A stretch of DNA of 64,000 nucleotides. Source: Azorinus chamasolen. Taxonomy: Eukaryota > Mollusca > Bivalvia > Cardiida > Solecurtidae. The position numbers were made by a program, and so were the translations under genes. The notes beneath the pieces are model-generated. The model was not told the origin of the DNA and did no database searches. It saw nothing but the letters and a program-made list of their open reading frames with translations. Numbering within the stretch: position 1 is the stretch's first letter; each line of letters begins with the position of its first letter. Of this stretch, positions 22,501 through 28,704 are shown piece by piece. The stretch is taken from positions 29,452,853 to 29,516,852 of the forward strand of contig OY755241.1 of assembly GCA_963576725.1 (NCBI GenBank), given 5' to 3'.

Positions 22501-23013
22501 GACCCTGAACAGAGGGTTCAATAGGAACCGTCTGATCCGGGTCTACTCAGTTTATAAATGCGTCAATACACATTTATATGAAGGAAAAATGGTTAAACAA
22601 TGACGACTCATTCAGTAAATCCATACCCAGCTGTTAAACATAACCTCTGCTTTAAGGTAGATCTATTGCAATTTCGACTATGTTCGCATCAAGAAATCTT
22701 TACAATTCAAGATATTGTTAGTGTGAAAATATTAGTATAAGCTGTGGTGTTTATTTCGATTTTGTACACATATTTGGCCTCTATTGTACAATGCATATCG
22801 GGGATATACAAAGATAATATTATAATTAGAAGTAAAAATAAGAATCTACATGTATACAGCATGCATATAACCTTTATTTAAACATTTCATGTCCTATATC
22901 AACTTACTGGGACAGTCACGTCTGTTATGAACTTGTTCTCCACCATCAGTTACCAAAATCCACACAAAGAGCAGTGCAATGGAAATAAGCAAACGTTTAC
23001 CACATACCTCCAT
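4353..23013 (-). CDS. IFI6/IFI27 (ISG12)-like protein with signal peptide and sushi-like module, four exons
   Basis: The coding sequence joins 23013-22908, 9296-9141, 7001-6865 and 4505-4353 on the minus strand. Every junction is GT-AG and the phases (1, 1, 0) agree, giving 183 residues. Residues 1-25 look like a signal peptide: basic MEVCGKR, then hydrophobic LLISIALLFVWILV. Residues 34-87 form a cysteine-rich module (C34, C55, C59, C68, C85, with GW at 77-78 and PVC at 83-85) resembling a short sushi/CCP domain. Residues 94-183 are Ala/Gly-rich and hydrophobic, with AAGFTAAGVAAGSLAA and LQSAGAAGL-like segments typical of the IFI6/IFI27 family. Vertebrate members are small membrane proteins of mitochondria or ER linked to interferon response and apoptosis. 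The signal peptide and ectodomain suggest a secretory-pathway location here (inference). Intron 1 (13.6 kb) contains an LTR retrotransposon on the opposite strand. The family call is firm; the sushi call is tentative. Confidence 0.82.
4880..5145 (-). mobile_element. Penelope-like 3' tail fragment in intron 3
   Basis: On the minus strand this carries GTCACTGACCGTTCCAAGGC and a TTGTTTG-rich tail like those at 1270-1640 and 16700-17060. It ends with GAGTCATGCAGGAAACACAA-type sequence shared with 1575-1600. Confidence 0.5.
5146..5330. mobile_element. MITE family B, degenerate
   Basis: Shows AAACCTGTCTAAAGCGGCCA, TAGCTTAATGCAGGTCAAA and CTGTATTATGCAACCACCTG, the two inverted arms of family B. The centre is eroded. 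Confidence 0.5.
5335..5615. mobile_element. About 220-bp non-autonomous element, copy 1
   Basis: Colinear with the insert at 24587-24812: GCAGACTCGGTTTTATTGAG, the inverted GAGTCTGTTCATGA, CGCCCCCTAGC, CCGGCTTAAGCGGTATTCAA, and TACGGGGCGAC near the end. No coding capacity. The family was not recognised. Confidence 0.5.
6301..6508. mobile_element. MITE family A (pogo/Tigger-like ends)
   Basis: Begins TACAGTAAAACCTCTCTATA and ends in the inverted form. The arms contain AAAGCAAGGTGAAA and TTTCACCTTGC around the centre ACGCTCCTATAGGAGCGT. Lies in intron 3. Confidence 0.75.
6575..6800. mobile_element. MITE family D2, reversed, in intron 3
   Basis: Reads TTAACCTTTCCATGTTCTAC, AATATGGAAGGTAGAACAGTG, an imperfect CGGCTCC/GAGTGGTCTGATC centre, then TACTCTATTTGCAAATGCGTG and AGGGTTAA. 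It ends 65 bases before exon 3. Confidence 0.6.
6865..7001 (-). CDS. Exon 3 (first half of the IFI6/27 domain)
   Basis: The acceptor CACTTTTTCAG ends at 7002 and the donor CAG/GTAAGTGC follows 6865. It runs from phase 1 to phase 0. It encodes WPVSGKVLMAVG followed by an Ala-rich hydrophobic stretch ending AAGSLAAFLQ, a hallmark of ISG12 proteins. Ala codons are mixed (GCT, GCC, GCA, GCG), which argues against simple repeat sequence. Confidence 0.82.
7130..7265. mobile_element. MITE family E fragment
   Basis: Contains TTGCAAACAGTTT, a short CGCCGGATACGTCGGCG palindrome, CATCATGATTCAGG and TTGACACTCGGTCAATAGTT, features repeated at 21100-21170 and 21590-21630. Confidence 0.4.
7425..7540. mobile_element. 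MITE family B fragment
   Basis: Carries TCCGGACGTTGAATTTAGTA and AAACAGGTGGCAGGTTAATG, matching 36185-36240. The terminal repeats are lost. Confidence 0.45.
7553..7662 (+). mobile_element. Penelope-like 3' tail fragment
   Basis: Matches 16705-16800: ATACCTTTATTTACAATGTTTG in part, GGTGACTTTAAGATAAGTG and GTTAGGACGTCCGTAAAC, ending in a TGGTGGTTTTGTCACC hairpin. Confidence 0.5.
7663..8900. repeat. Tandem array of about seven 145-165 bp units with hairpin end
   Basis: Units recur at about 7771, 7934, 8100, 8244, 8409, 8573 and 8718, each with CTGAGAACCTTCCAGTTTC, TTTTCAAAGTTTTCACTATA, CCTGGGGCGGGGC, ATTTTGACCCCAGGGGC and TTTTGTAGAGGACC. The array ends in GCCGACGGACGACGGAC and a terminal hairpin GAGCACAAAGGTGCTC followed by GAGCTAAAA. 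A central tandem core with a 3' hairpin and CTRR-type end resembles Helitron-like HINE/pearl elements of bivalves (inference). It lies in intron 2. Confidence 0.7.
8930..9030. mobile_element. Short palindromic element (family J), degenerate
   Basis: AACCCCATGCTGTGGTCCAT, TTTTAGAATCG and GAGTGATCACAGCAGCGGGTT correspond to the arms at 58890-58985. Confidence 0.35.
9141..9296 (-). CDS. Exon 2 (sushi/CCP-like module) of the IFI27-like gene
   Basis: A 156-bp symmetrical phase 1-1 exon, the class usual for shuffled extracellular modules. The acceptor is TATTTAAG ending at 9297; the donor is GTATGTAAG from 9140. It encodes HGYDSNGHWY at the start and GWNHNIPVCDK at the end, with cysteines in RCILKC and SGCP. 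The spacing between the second and third canonical sushi cysteines is shorter than usual, so the domain name is tentative. Confidence 0.78.
9410..10020. repeat. Tandem array of three to four roughly 150-160 bp units with GACGGACGG tail
   Basis: CTGTAACTCGTTATAATAAA, ACGTACCAAATACCATTTCA and GCTAGGGTTTAGAAA recur near 9490, 9652 and 9800. The last unit runs into GACGGACGGAGGGATGGACA. The organisation parallels 7663-8900 with a different core sequence. Lies in intron 1. Confidence 0.6.
10021..11079. other. Intron 1 sequence with no clear gene
   Basis: AT-rich. A weak D-type remnant lies at 10195-10300, and a GGGGGATCATCCCCC palindrome at 10830-10846 resembles the end of some DNA transposons. 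No exon recognised. Confidence 0.4.
11085..11918 (+). repeat. 5' LTR (834 bp)
   Basis: Begins TGTCACAAAAATCAG and ends CGTTTGTGACA. Includes a local repeat of CCTTGGTGGAGCCC-like blocks at 11390-11540. Two to three bases downstream is a candidate primer-binding site, TGGCGATCTCTGCAGG; I could not assign the tRNA. Confidence 0.9.
12085..13330 (+). pseudogene. gag: gag of the LTR element, frameshifted
   Basis: The likely start is the ATG at 12085 (MERVEALLEIGKKLG). A frameshift at about 12190-12215 passes to the frame open through 12249-13070, holding capsid-like sequence and a zinc knuckle (CYNCRSSSHFIKDCP, CX2CX4HX4C) at about 12976-13023. A stop at 13068 and another shift precede an RG-rich tail (RGRGRF, RGGYRG) at 13079-13140. 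Zinc-knuckle and RG-box features bind RNA in Gag proteins. Confidence 0.8.
13321..14890 (+). pseudogene. pol: Protease and integrase (N-terminal and core) of the LTR element
   Basis: Retropepsin active site LRDSGCSG lies near 13380, followed by about 300 bases of linker and then, unusually, integrase. The HHCC zinc-binding region is at 14015-14145 (HX6H in AHDSILGGH, CKSCDIC). Catalytic Asp, Asp and Glu are at 14226, 14402 and 14511 (AVDLV, LSDMGRQFTS, MVERFNG). Frame breaks occur near 14166, 14300, 14370 and 14660. The C-terminus is cut at about 14888 by the Penelope-like insert, and the frame resumes at 17069. Confidence 0.85.
14890..16475 (+). pseudogene. Penelope-like reverse transcriptase, degenerate
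   Basis: Upstream part: VPADKASNNVIII, LYWIPKLHKKPYKARFIANS. Palm: YDFSTLYTTLPHHLIKDKL, VVGIPMGTNCAPLVADLFLY, SRYLDDILNL with the catalytic DD. Thumb: DKREDFNFKIVNYPFLDGD and NRHNLVITDKLLKQGYR. Stops interrupt at about 15246, 15573, 15679 and 16083; at least three look like C-to-T changes (CGA or CAA to stop). The element is dead. Confidence 0.85.
16476..17068 (+). other. 3' untranslated tail of the Penelope-like element
   Basis: Contains GGACGTCCGTAAACCGGTTT and the conserved ACTGACCGTGCCAAGGCAGT module, then a TG-rich stretch. Matches 23590-24180 on the minus strand closely. The ORFs in the TG-rich part are artefacts of the repeat. Confidence 0.75.
17069..18879 (+). pseudogene. pol: Integrase C-terminus, reverse transcriptase and RNase H of the LTR element
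   Basis: 17069-17215 carries the GPY-like integrase end (LMQLKCPYVV, INLLRKYIER). After a variable acidic linker come RT motifs: SPYASPIVIVKKPDG, FCIDFRKLN, LDLTKGYCQIPV, FRKMPFGMVNAG and the catalytic VVDDVIEH (DD at 18096-18101). RNase H follows: TDASHVGLGAVLLQ, IEKECLGVVWGI, ETDHQPL. A frameshift at about 18825 truncates the long frame; the natural end is GSENVAADVLSRHV with TAA at 18877-18879, 63 bases before the LTR. RT after integrase in one frame is the key order evidence. Confidence 0.9.
18943..20039 (+). repeat. 3' LTR (1097 bp, with insert)
   Basis: Colinear with the 5' LTR apart from a roughly 258-bp insertion at 19610-19867, small indels (including about 7 extra bases near 19415) and roughly a dozen substitutions. 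Preceded by the polypurine tract at 18931-18942. Confidence 0.9.
19610..19867 (+). mobile_element. SINE-like element inside the 3' LTR
   Basis: Flanked by a 12-bp duplication TGTTGCAGATGA (19598-19609, 19856-19867). It starts GTGAGTGAGTGAGTGAGTTG and includes GTTTAACGTCCGACCAACAG, CACCCAGTCACATTAT and CTGACACCGGGC. A similar head is common in mollusc short interspersed repeats. I see no clear pol III box A/B or poly-A tail. Confidence 0.7.
20045..21000. other. Intron 1 sequence with weak D-type remnants
   Basis: AT-rich. Fragments such as ACTCAAACACAGCAGATCCT (20355) and ACAAACAGAGCAGACTCTGA (20597) recall family D, with TTAATATTCATG nearby. No exon recognised. Confidence 0.4.
21000..21257. 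mobile_element. MITE family E-like, degenerate (TTAA-flanked)
   Basis: Begins TTAACCCTATTGC and ends GAGTAAGGGTTAA. Internal blocks CCCGCTATTCACGACTTGA and TCATCAGGATCCAAGC recur in the next copy at 21440-21713. Confidence 0.55.
21440..21713. mobile_element. MITE family E-like, degenerate
   Basis: Shows GGCTTAACATTGATCTGCC, GGCTATTTCCGACTTGACTC, AGGATCCAAGCTGTTTCACAC and a GGGTTAAG end. The ORF across it (21539-21829) is not credible. Confidence 0.5.
21796..21962. mobile_element. MITE family A, right end missing
   Basis: Left TIR TACAGTAAAATCTCTATATA, arms with AAAGCAAGGTGAAAGTAA and its inverse around ACGCTCACATAGGAGCGT. The right terminal repeat is absent after TCACATGCC. Confidence 0.7.
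22110..22340. mobile_element. MITE family D1, degenerate
   Basis: GAACCATTTACTCTGTGAATATTCA at one end in part, and GCAAGCAGAGCAGACCCTGG with ATGGTGTAAATGGTTAAC at the other. The palindrome is eroded. Confidence 0.45.
22380..22600. mobile_element. MITE family D2, reversed
   Basis: AATATGGAAAGTGGAACAGT, GTAGCCATTTTAGAAAGTAG, then an eroded palindrome, GATCCGGGTCTACTCAGTTT and AAAAATGGTTAAAC. It lies about 300 bases from exon 1. Confidence 0.6.
22908..23013 (-). CDS. Exon 1 (signal peptide) of the IFI27-like gene
   Basis: The ATG is at 23013-23011. The 106 coding bases give 35 codons plus one base, ending RRDCP, followed by the donor GTAAGTT at 22907-22901 (phase 1). The hydrophobic core sits at residues 8-21. 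A second possible donor (GGTATGT) lies just after the ATG but would leave almost no coding sequence. Confidence 0.8.
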
Positions 23014-23030
23014 TTTCGTTGCTGTTGTGA

Positions 23031-23060
23031 CGCGCATGCGCGATACTTTATCTTATCAGT
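23031..23060 (-). promoter_or_regulatory. NRF1-like palindrome and double GATA motif upstream of the IFI27-like gene
   Basis: CGCGCATGCGCG at 23031-23042 fits the NRF1 consensus (YGCGCAYGCGCR) and lies 18-29 bases upstream of the ATG. Next to it, the minus strand reads TGATAAGATAAA, two overlapping GATA-factor motifs. This is the only CpG-dense stretch nearby and plausibly marks the core promoter. No ISRE-type (GAAANNGAAA) element was seen. Confidence 0.4.
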
Positions 23061-23364
23061 AATGGCGTAAATTTGTACTGACGCCAATGTTAACTCTTTC
23101 GGTGTCAATGTCTCGTTTGTAATTACTTATGCAAACGGTTTGGTCCTAGTCAAATATACGTTGTATAATCATGATGTCGGGTGGTTTCACTCGAGTGGGT
23201 AAATTATTAGCAAAACGATGGAAACGTAGTTTGTGACTCTGCTAGCTGTAGGACCTACCCTCGCATTTACAACATCTAATCAGGGTTTGCCTTGATTAAT
23301 CTTATCAGAATCTGATTTTCAACGAAATATCTCCGAGTATCGTACAATATGACTTGTTCACTTT

Positions 23365-23585
23365 ATTTTTTTTCGTTATACATGCACTTTACAACTGTAT
23401 TTGCCATTGCGGTTTTTGTAGAATAGTTGGAGAGGGGATACGTTTATTTACACTGTTTGTCTTTTAGGGTGGGGATGGAATAAATGTGAGGTTGGGCGCC
23501 CAAAACCCCGGTTTAACCCCCAGTGACTTTTGTCACTACCGTTCCAAGGCAGCACTTCTATCTCCCCCTATTGTATATGGAAACG
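23365..23585 (+). mobile_element. Penelope-like 3' tail fragment (type K), plus strand
   Basis: Matches 1270-1460 (GGAGAGGGGATACGTTTATT, GAGGTTGGGCGCCC) and the CAGTGACTTTTGTCACT module, then abuts tail-to-tail against the minus-strand Penelope-like copy. Confidence 0.55.
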
Positions 23586-24179
23586 TAGTAAAGTCAAGCA
23601 GGCAAAGCCACATGCAAGACGCAACCACCACCAAAACACCGATAGACAGCATGACACACACACAACCACACACACAAACGCACACACACGCACACACACA
23701 CGAAATGAACACAGAAAACACCAAAAGACACACAAGAACCAGGGACAAACGTTCCACACATGAACAAATCACAAGCACAAAGACGCAAGGCAAACAAAAG
23801 GAAGGGTGACAAAGAGAGTACCGCCTTGGCACGGTCAGTAGCAAAAACACCACTGGGGGTTTAAACCGGTTTACGGACGTCCTAACCTCACACTTCTCTC
23901 AAAGTCACCCTAGCTTTACAAATATTGTAAATAAAGGTATCCCCGCTGGACTTACCCACAACATAGACGACGGTGAACACAGGACAATATGTAAAACATA
24001 GCATAATAACTGTGACAATCCGTCAAATATGTACTCAATGACTTTGCTGAAGTCAGAGCACCTGCAGGTAAGCCGTTAGGGGCACGACAGGAGAAAAGTA
24101 ATACATGAGTCTGGTAAGCTCATCCTGTATCCAAGTTTAAGAGTATACCATCATAGAGTACTACCATCGGCCTGTCATC

Positions 24180-25243
24180 GCGCAAGCAAAGAGGGAAGCG
24201 TAGCTACCGACTGTAAAAGGGTCGATATCCAAACATGCAGTGCGTTGCAATATAATAGGACCATAACCTTTCTTTTTAAATGTTTTAATGCGTTTTATAA
24301 ACTAATCATGAAAATGGATATGACCCCGAATTTTCCTAAGTTTGTAGATAACATCCTCATAAAATTCTGGTTGAGAAATGCCTTGTCGCAGTAACGTCCG
24401 TAGATTGCAATTATATTTACTAATGAGAGGTAAATTTCGATAATAAAATTTAGAAAAAGTTTACCGAAGTTTGTGATATCTGTAACATTGCTTAAGAAGT
24501 TTATCAGTTATAACTAAATTACGTCTGTTAAAATCTTCAAGCAAAGAACAGGCTCGGGCAAACCTAATAAATTCTGAAAGGGGGTGATCCCCGAGAGCAA
24601 AAATTACAACACAAAAAGAGAAAATTGCAGACTCGGTTTTATTGAGTCTGTTCATGAACAGTAATTGAAAGTGCAACACTGCTCACGCCCCCTAGCACCG
24701 GCTTAAGCGGTATTCAATTTTCAGAACAAGAAGTACTGAAATTCATGATCTCGAAAGATCAGAAGGTATAACAACACTGAGAATGAAGTACGGGGCGACG
24801 TTTTACAGAAATATAAACCCCATAAGACGTGGCACATCCCCATCTAGAAAAGGATAATTAACAATTTTAAAATTAAAATCTTCTCTTTTATCGTATACTT
24901 TGGACGAAACTTTATCATTTGTAATTGAAAGATTCAAATCTAAAAATGAAGCATTAATGTCAGATTGATTAGCTTTGTTTAAAAACAGTTCTTTTGGGTA
25001 AATTGAAGAAACCATAGTATCAAAATAAGGATTATCTAAATTCAAAATATCGTCTAAATACCTTGAAGTTTTATTAAAAGCATTAACAATATCGGTCTGT
25101 GTATCAGGTTTTAAGCTAAGCATAAAATCCCTCTCGTAGCAATACAAAAACAAATCTGCAACAAGAGGGGCACAATTTGTACCCATGGGTATACCAACAA
25201 CTTAACGATATATGGTATCCCCATCACGCACAAATATATATAA
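24180..25243 (-). pseudogene. Reverse transcriptase remnant of the second Penelope-like copy
   Basis: Open from 25186 to 24803 (MGTNCAPLVADLFLYCYERD onward), then cut by the insert; resumes at about 24587 with SEFIRFARACSLLEDF and ITDKLLKQCYRYHKLR, after which frame breaks follow. No upstream palm motifs are present, so it is a fragment. Confidence 0.8.
24587..24812 (-). mobile_element. About 220-bp non-autonomous element, copy 2, in the RT pseudogene
   Basis: Inserted within the codons for SEF with a possible TTTC duplication. Related to 5335-5615 (GCAGACTCGGTTTTATTGAG, CCGGCTTAAGCGGTATTCAA). On the minus strand it begins TGTAAAACGTCGCCCC and ends CACCCCCTTTCAG, so it superficially looks like a GT-AG intron. 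Confidence 0.65.
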
Positions 25244-25561
25244 CACATTATGCATGTATTTTTCTGCCATGGTTAAAACATCCTGTATGCATGTGCTGTA
25301 ATAACAAATTATTCTAATTATTAATATCCATGACGTCGTTATTCCTTAAATAAAGATTTACGTATAAAAAGGTTAAACTGATCAAGATTAAGCACGTAAC
25401 CTTTTTTTTCAAGGTTAAAATTAAGCACATAACCATTTTATTCAGCGTTTAAATGCTAAAGTTGAACGAGTGACGATATTTACAAAGAGCTTGGATACAG
25501 ATTAGACGCCCAGTGACTGGGTGTCAAATAACATTACACTATACAGGGTCAGGTTATAAAG

Positions 25562-25769
25562 TACAGTAAAACCTCTCTATAACGGCCACTAAATTGTGTT
25601 AATCAGTTGGTATTTAGGGCAGGTGACTACTTAAAGCAAGGTGAATGTAAAACAGAACGCTCCTATAGGAGCGTTCTGTTTTACTTTCACCTTGCTTTAA
25701 GCAGCCACCTGCCTTTAACACAAAACACTTGATGTAATTTAGTGGTCGTTATAGAGAGGTTTTACTGTA
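25562..25769. mobile_element. MITE family A, well preserved
   Basis: Ends TACAGTAAAACCTCTCTATA and its inverse, 208 bp. Near-perfect inverted arms around AACGCTCCTATAGGAGCGTT. A reference copy for the family. Confidence 0.85.
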
Positions 25770-26175
25770 TATGTAGTTGCAAACAGTAACTAGATGACTC
25801 ATCACGATTCAAGCTGATTGACACCCCGTCATTATCTGTTTTTTTGTATTTTTTATAATTAAAGACATACAGATATACCTTTAGGACTGAAGCAAATGAC
25901 AATATTTGCAGACGACAATTGTTCCGTTTAAAGATGTTGACGAAAATGAGACATCTATATCCTGATTAGAGATTCTTGAGGAACCATCTGACCAGGCCCT
26001 GGTGTTATAAAATATTTTGGTTTAGCCTGATATCATTCTCACGCATTTGATTAGTCAGATTTGGAGCTTGCATTTGACTAATCAGATGCTTTAGAATAAA
26101 CTCATATTAAGAATCGTCGGTCTCATAAACTTATACCCTGTATCTCCCTTAACGACGTTTCATCAAAATCCAAGC

Positions 26176-26380
26176 TACAGAAAAACCTCTCTATAACGGC
26201 CTTAAATTGTGTTAATTAGTTGGTATTTTGGACAGGTGGTTGCTTAAAGCAAGGTGAAAGTAAAACAGAACGCTCCTATAGGAGCGTTCTCTTTTACTTT
26301 CACCTTTCTTTAAGCATCCACCTGCATTTAACACAAGATACTTGATGTAATTTAGTGGCCGTTATAGAGGTTTTACTGTA
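26176..26380. mobile_element. MITE family A
   Basis: TACAGAAAAACCTCTCTATA to GTTATAGAGGTTTTACTGTA, with the same central palindrome. Directly precedes the tandem array at 26385. Confidence 0.82.
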
Positions 26381-26384
26381 CCTT

Positions 26385-26665
26385 GTATATAAGGTCGTCA
26401 CGAGACAAACTATATAAGGTCATCACAAGAAATCTATATATGGTCATCACTAGACAAGCTAGATCCGTATAAGGTCATCACGAGAAAACTATATGTCACC
26501 ACGAGACAATATATATAAGGTCATCACGAGACAAACTATATAAGGTCATCACAAGAAAGCTATATTAGGCAATCACGAGACAAGCTAGATCTGTATAAGG
26601 TCATTATGAGACAGCTATATAATGTCACCACGAGAAAAGATATATAAGGTCATCACAACAAATAT
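26385..26665. repeat. Degenerate tandem array, 20-28 bp units, part 1
   Basis: TATAAGGTCATCACGAGACA and variants (CAAGAAA, CACCACGAGACAA) recur about eleven times with irregular spacing. No coding sense. Confidence 0.75.
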
Positions 26666-26669
26666 ATAA

Positions 26670-26815
26670 GAATTACTATGTTAGTAATGTTGAAGTTCAA
26701 CTGTATTTTGGAGAGCTAGAAAAGTTGTTAAATGCGAGCCTTGACGAGCATTTAACTTCTTTTCTGACGAGCCAAAATACAGCTCAACTTCATATACTAG
26801 CATAGCAATTTACTT
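26670..26815. mobile_element. Palindromic insert splitting the tandem array
   Basis: Inverted arms: ATTACTATGTTAGTAATGTT with TTGAAGTTCAACTGTATTTTGG against CCAAAATACAGCTCAACTTC and ATACTAGCATAGCAAT; an inner pair is GTTAAATGC / GCATTTAAC. Looks like a foldback element. Confidence 0.5.
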
Positions 26816-27169
26816 ACCATGCAACACAAAGAAAACATGCAGAAAATGAAGAAAAAGAAAGTTCGCTCAATCGGTTTCGTCCCCTGAATATCAATAGATG
26901 CAAGTGCGATATACGTGACATCATATTGGCGCACAGCGACGTCATCGACTTTAACAACATAATCAAACTTGATTCAATCCTTTTATGTTCAAAAATAGTT
27001 GAGACAAAGGTGATAGGCAAATGTGTTAAATTTGATGTTTATGTTTAATTCTGCCTTTTTCGTCCTTCTGTTTTCCTCCAAACTTGCATCCCACTTGGGT
27101 CAGTACACATGTACTATATCTCTGTCCTCACAAAATACAGCATCGGCGTGACGTTGCATGATAAAATAT

Positions 27170-27600
27170 TATAAGGTCTTTATGAGACAATATGTATAAG
27201 TTCATCACGAGACGAGCTATATAAGGACACCACGAAGCAAGCTATATAAGGTCATAACGACACAAGATCTATTAAAGGTCATCACAACAAATATAGTATT
27301 ACATGTATAAGGTCATCATGAGACAAGATATAAGGTGTCATCACGAGACGAGCTATATAAGGACACCATGAAACAAGCTATCACGACAAGGGCATCACGA
27401 CACAAGATATATTAAAGGTCATCACAACAAATATAATATTATAAGGTCTTCATGAAACAAGATATAGATCTACAAGGTAATCACAACAAATATAATATTA
27501 TAAGGTCTTCATAAGACAAGATATATAAGGTCATCACGAGACGAGCTATATAAGGACACCACATATATTGTCTCATGAAGACCTTATAATATATATATTA
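27170..27600. repeat. Degenerate tandem array, part 2
   Basis: Same TATAAGGTCATCACGAGAC-type units, with a sub-variant CACAACAAATATAATATTATAAGG repeated at about 27280, 27425 and 27485 in pieces. The 26816-27170 gap between the parts has only a weak minus-strand ORF. Confidence 0.7.
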
Positions 27601-28115
27601 GGTTATCACCATACACTTCATTTTGTGCTTGGCATATTAAATCTATAGCTCTTTCAATATCCATAAGAAATAATGACCACATGAATATTAATTAGATTAT
27701 ATTTTTTTTATAATGGCATATGAACACACGGCATTTAGACTCAGACAGAAACTTTATTATTTTGAGTTATGAATGTTTACAGTACAGCAATAAACATAAA
27801 CCATGGACAAACATTGACCAGTTAGTTTTATACCAACATATTTGTTTGGGTTGATTAGCGATTCGTCAGCTGGGAGTTGTTTCAATATGTTATTATCAGT
27901 ATTGCATGGGGCCTGTTGATAAAAGTAAAACTTAAATATTTACACAAATGTAATTTACAAAGCCCGCTTTATCAAGCGATATCCTTTTATTCCGCTGTAT
28001 AACACTCAGACATGTCAATCAAGACATGCTGATTTGGAGAAATAGTGAAATAGGAACAGGGGTATCGGGTATATTACACAAGGTTACGTATAAGGACTTT
28101 AACCTATTCCCTCCT
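27601..28115. other. Spacer between arrays
   Basis: AT-rich DNA with no recognised repeat or exon. Confidence 0.4.
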
Positions 28116-28545
28116 ATATATTCGTTAAATACAAAAGTTATTCATTAAAAAACAGGAACTATACATTAAGTACTAATAAATACAGAGGTTATTCATTAAA
28201 TACAGTTCACAGACATACTAGGGGTTATACATGAAATATAGCAGCTTTTTGTCAAATACAGTAGTCATTCATTAAATACAAGAGCCATTCGTTAAATACA
28301 AGAGTTATTCGTTAAATACAGGAGATATTCGTGAAATAGATTATCCACTCGTTAAACGAAAGAGATATTCGTTAAGTACCAATGCACCTATTCGTGAAAT
28401 ACAGGAGTCATTCGATAAATACAGGGTCTCTTCGTTGAAAATAAGTCATTCGTTAAATTCAGGGACCATTCGTTTAATATATGTGGCATTTGTTAAATAC
28501 AGGATTATTCGTTCAAAACATGAGCCATTCATTTAATAAATGTTA

Positions 28546-28704
28546 AAGGCATATGGCTGCTTAAAGCAATGTGAAAGTAAAACAGAACGCTACTATAGAA
28601 GCGTTCTGTTTTACTTTGACCTTGCTTTAAGCAGCCACCTGTTCTAAATACCAATTAATTAACACAATTTAGTAGTCTGGTCGCTTTAGAGAGGTTTTAC
28701 TGTA
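28546..28704. mobile_element. MITE family A, left end missing, inside the array
   Basis: Starts inside the left arm (GGCTGCTTAAAGCAATGTG) and ends GAGAGGTTTTACTGTA. The centre ACGCTACTATAGAAGCGT has compensated arm changes. Confidence 0.75.

Larger units (their letters stand above)
23590..25243 (-). mobile_element. Second Penelope-like element, 5'-truncated, minus strand
   Basis: Nearly identical to 15655-17055 read in reverse. Its 3' tail starts at 23590 (TAAAGTCAAGCAGGCAAAGC on the plus strand) and the 5' break is near 25243. RT includes VVGIPMGTNCAPL, SRYLDDILNLD and DKREDFNFKIV. Interrupted by a roughly 225-bp insertion at 24587-24812. Shares with the first copy the TAA stop just before VVGIPMG. 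Confidence 0.85.

Noticed and set aside
24587..24812. A genuine spliceosomal intron in the Penelope-like RT
   Set aside because: Removing GT-AG leaves the RT frame one base short, and a related sequence occurs outside any RT at 5335-5615.
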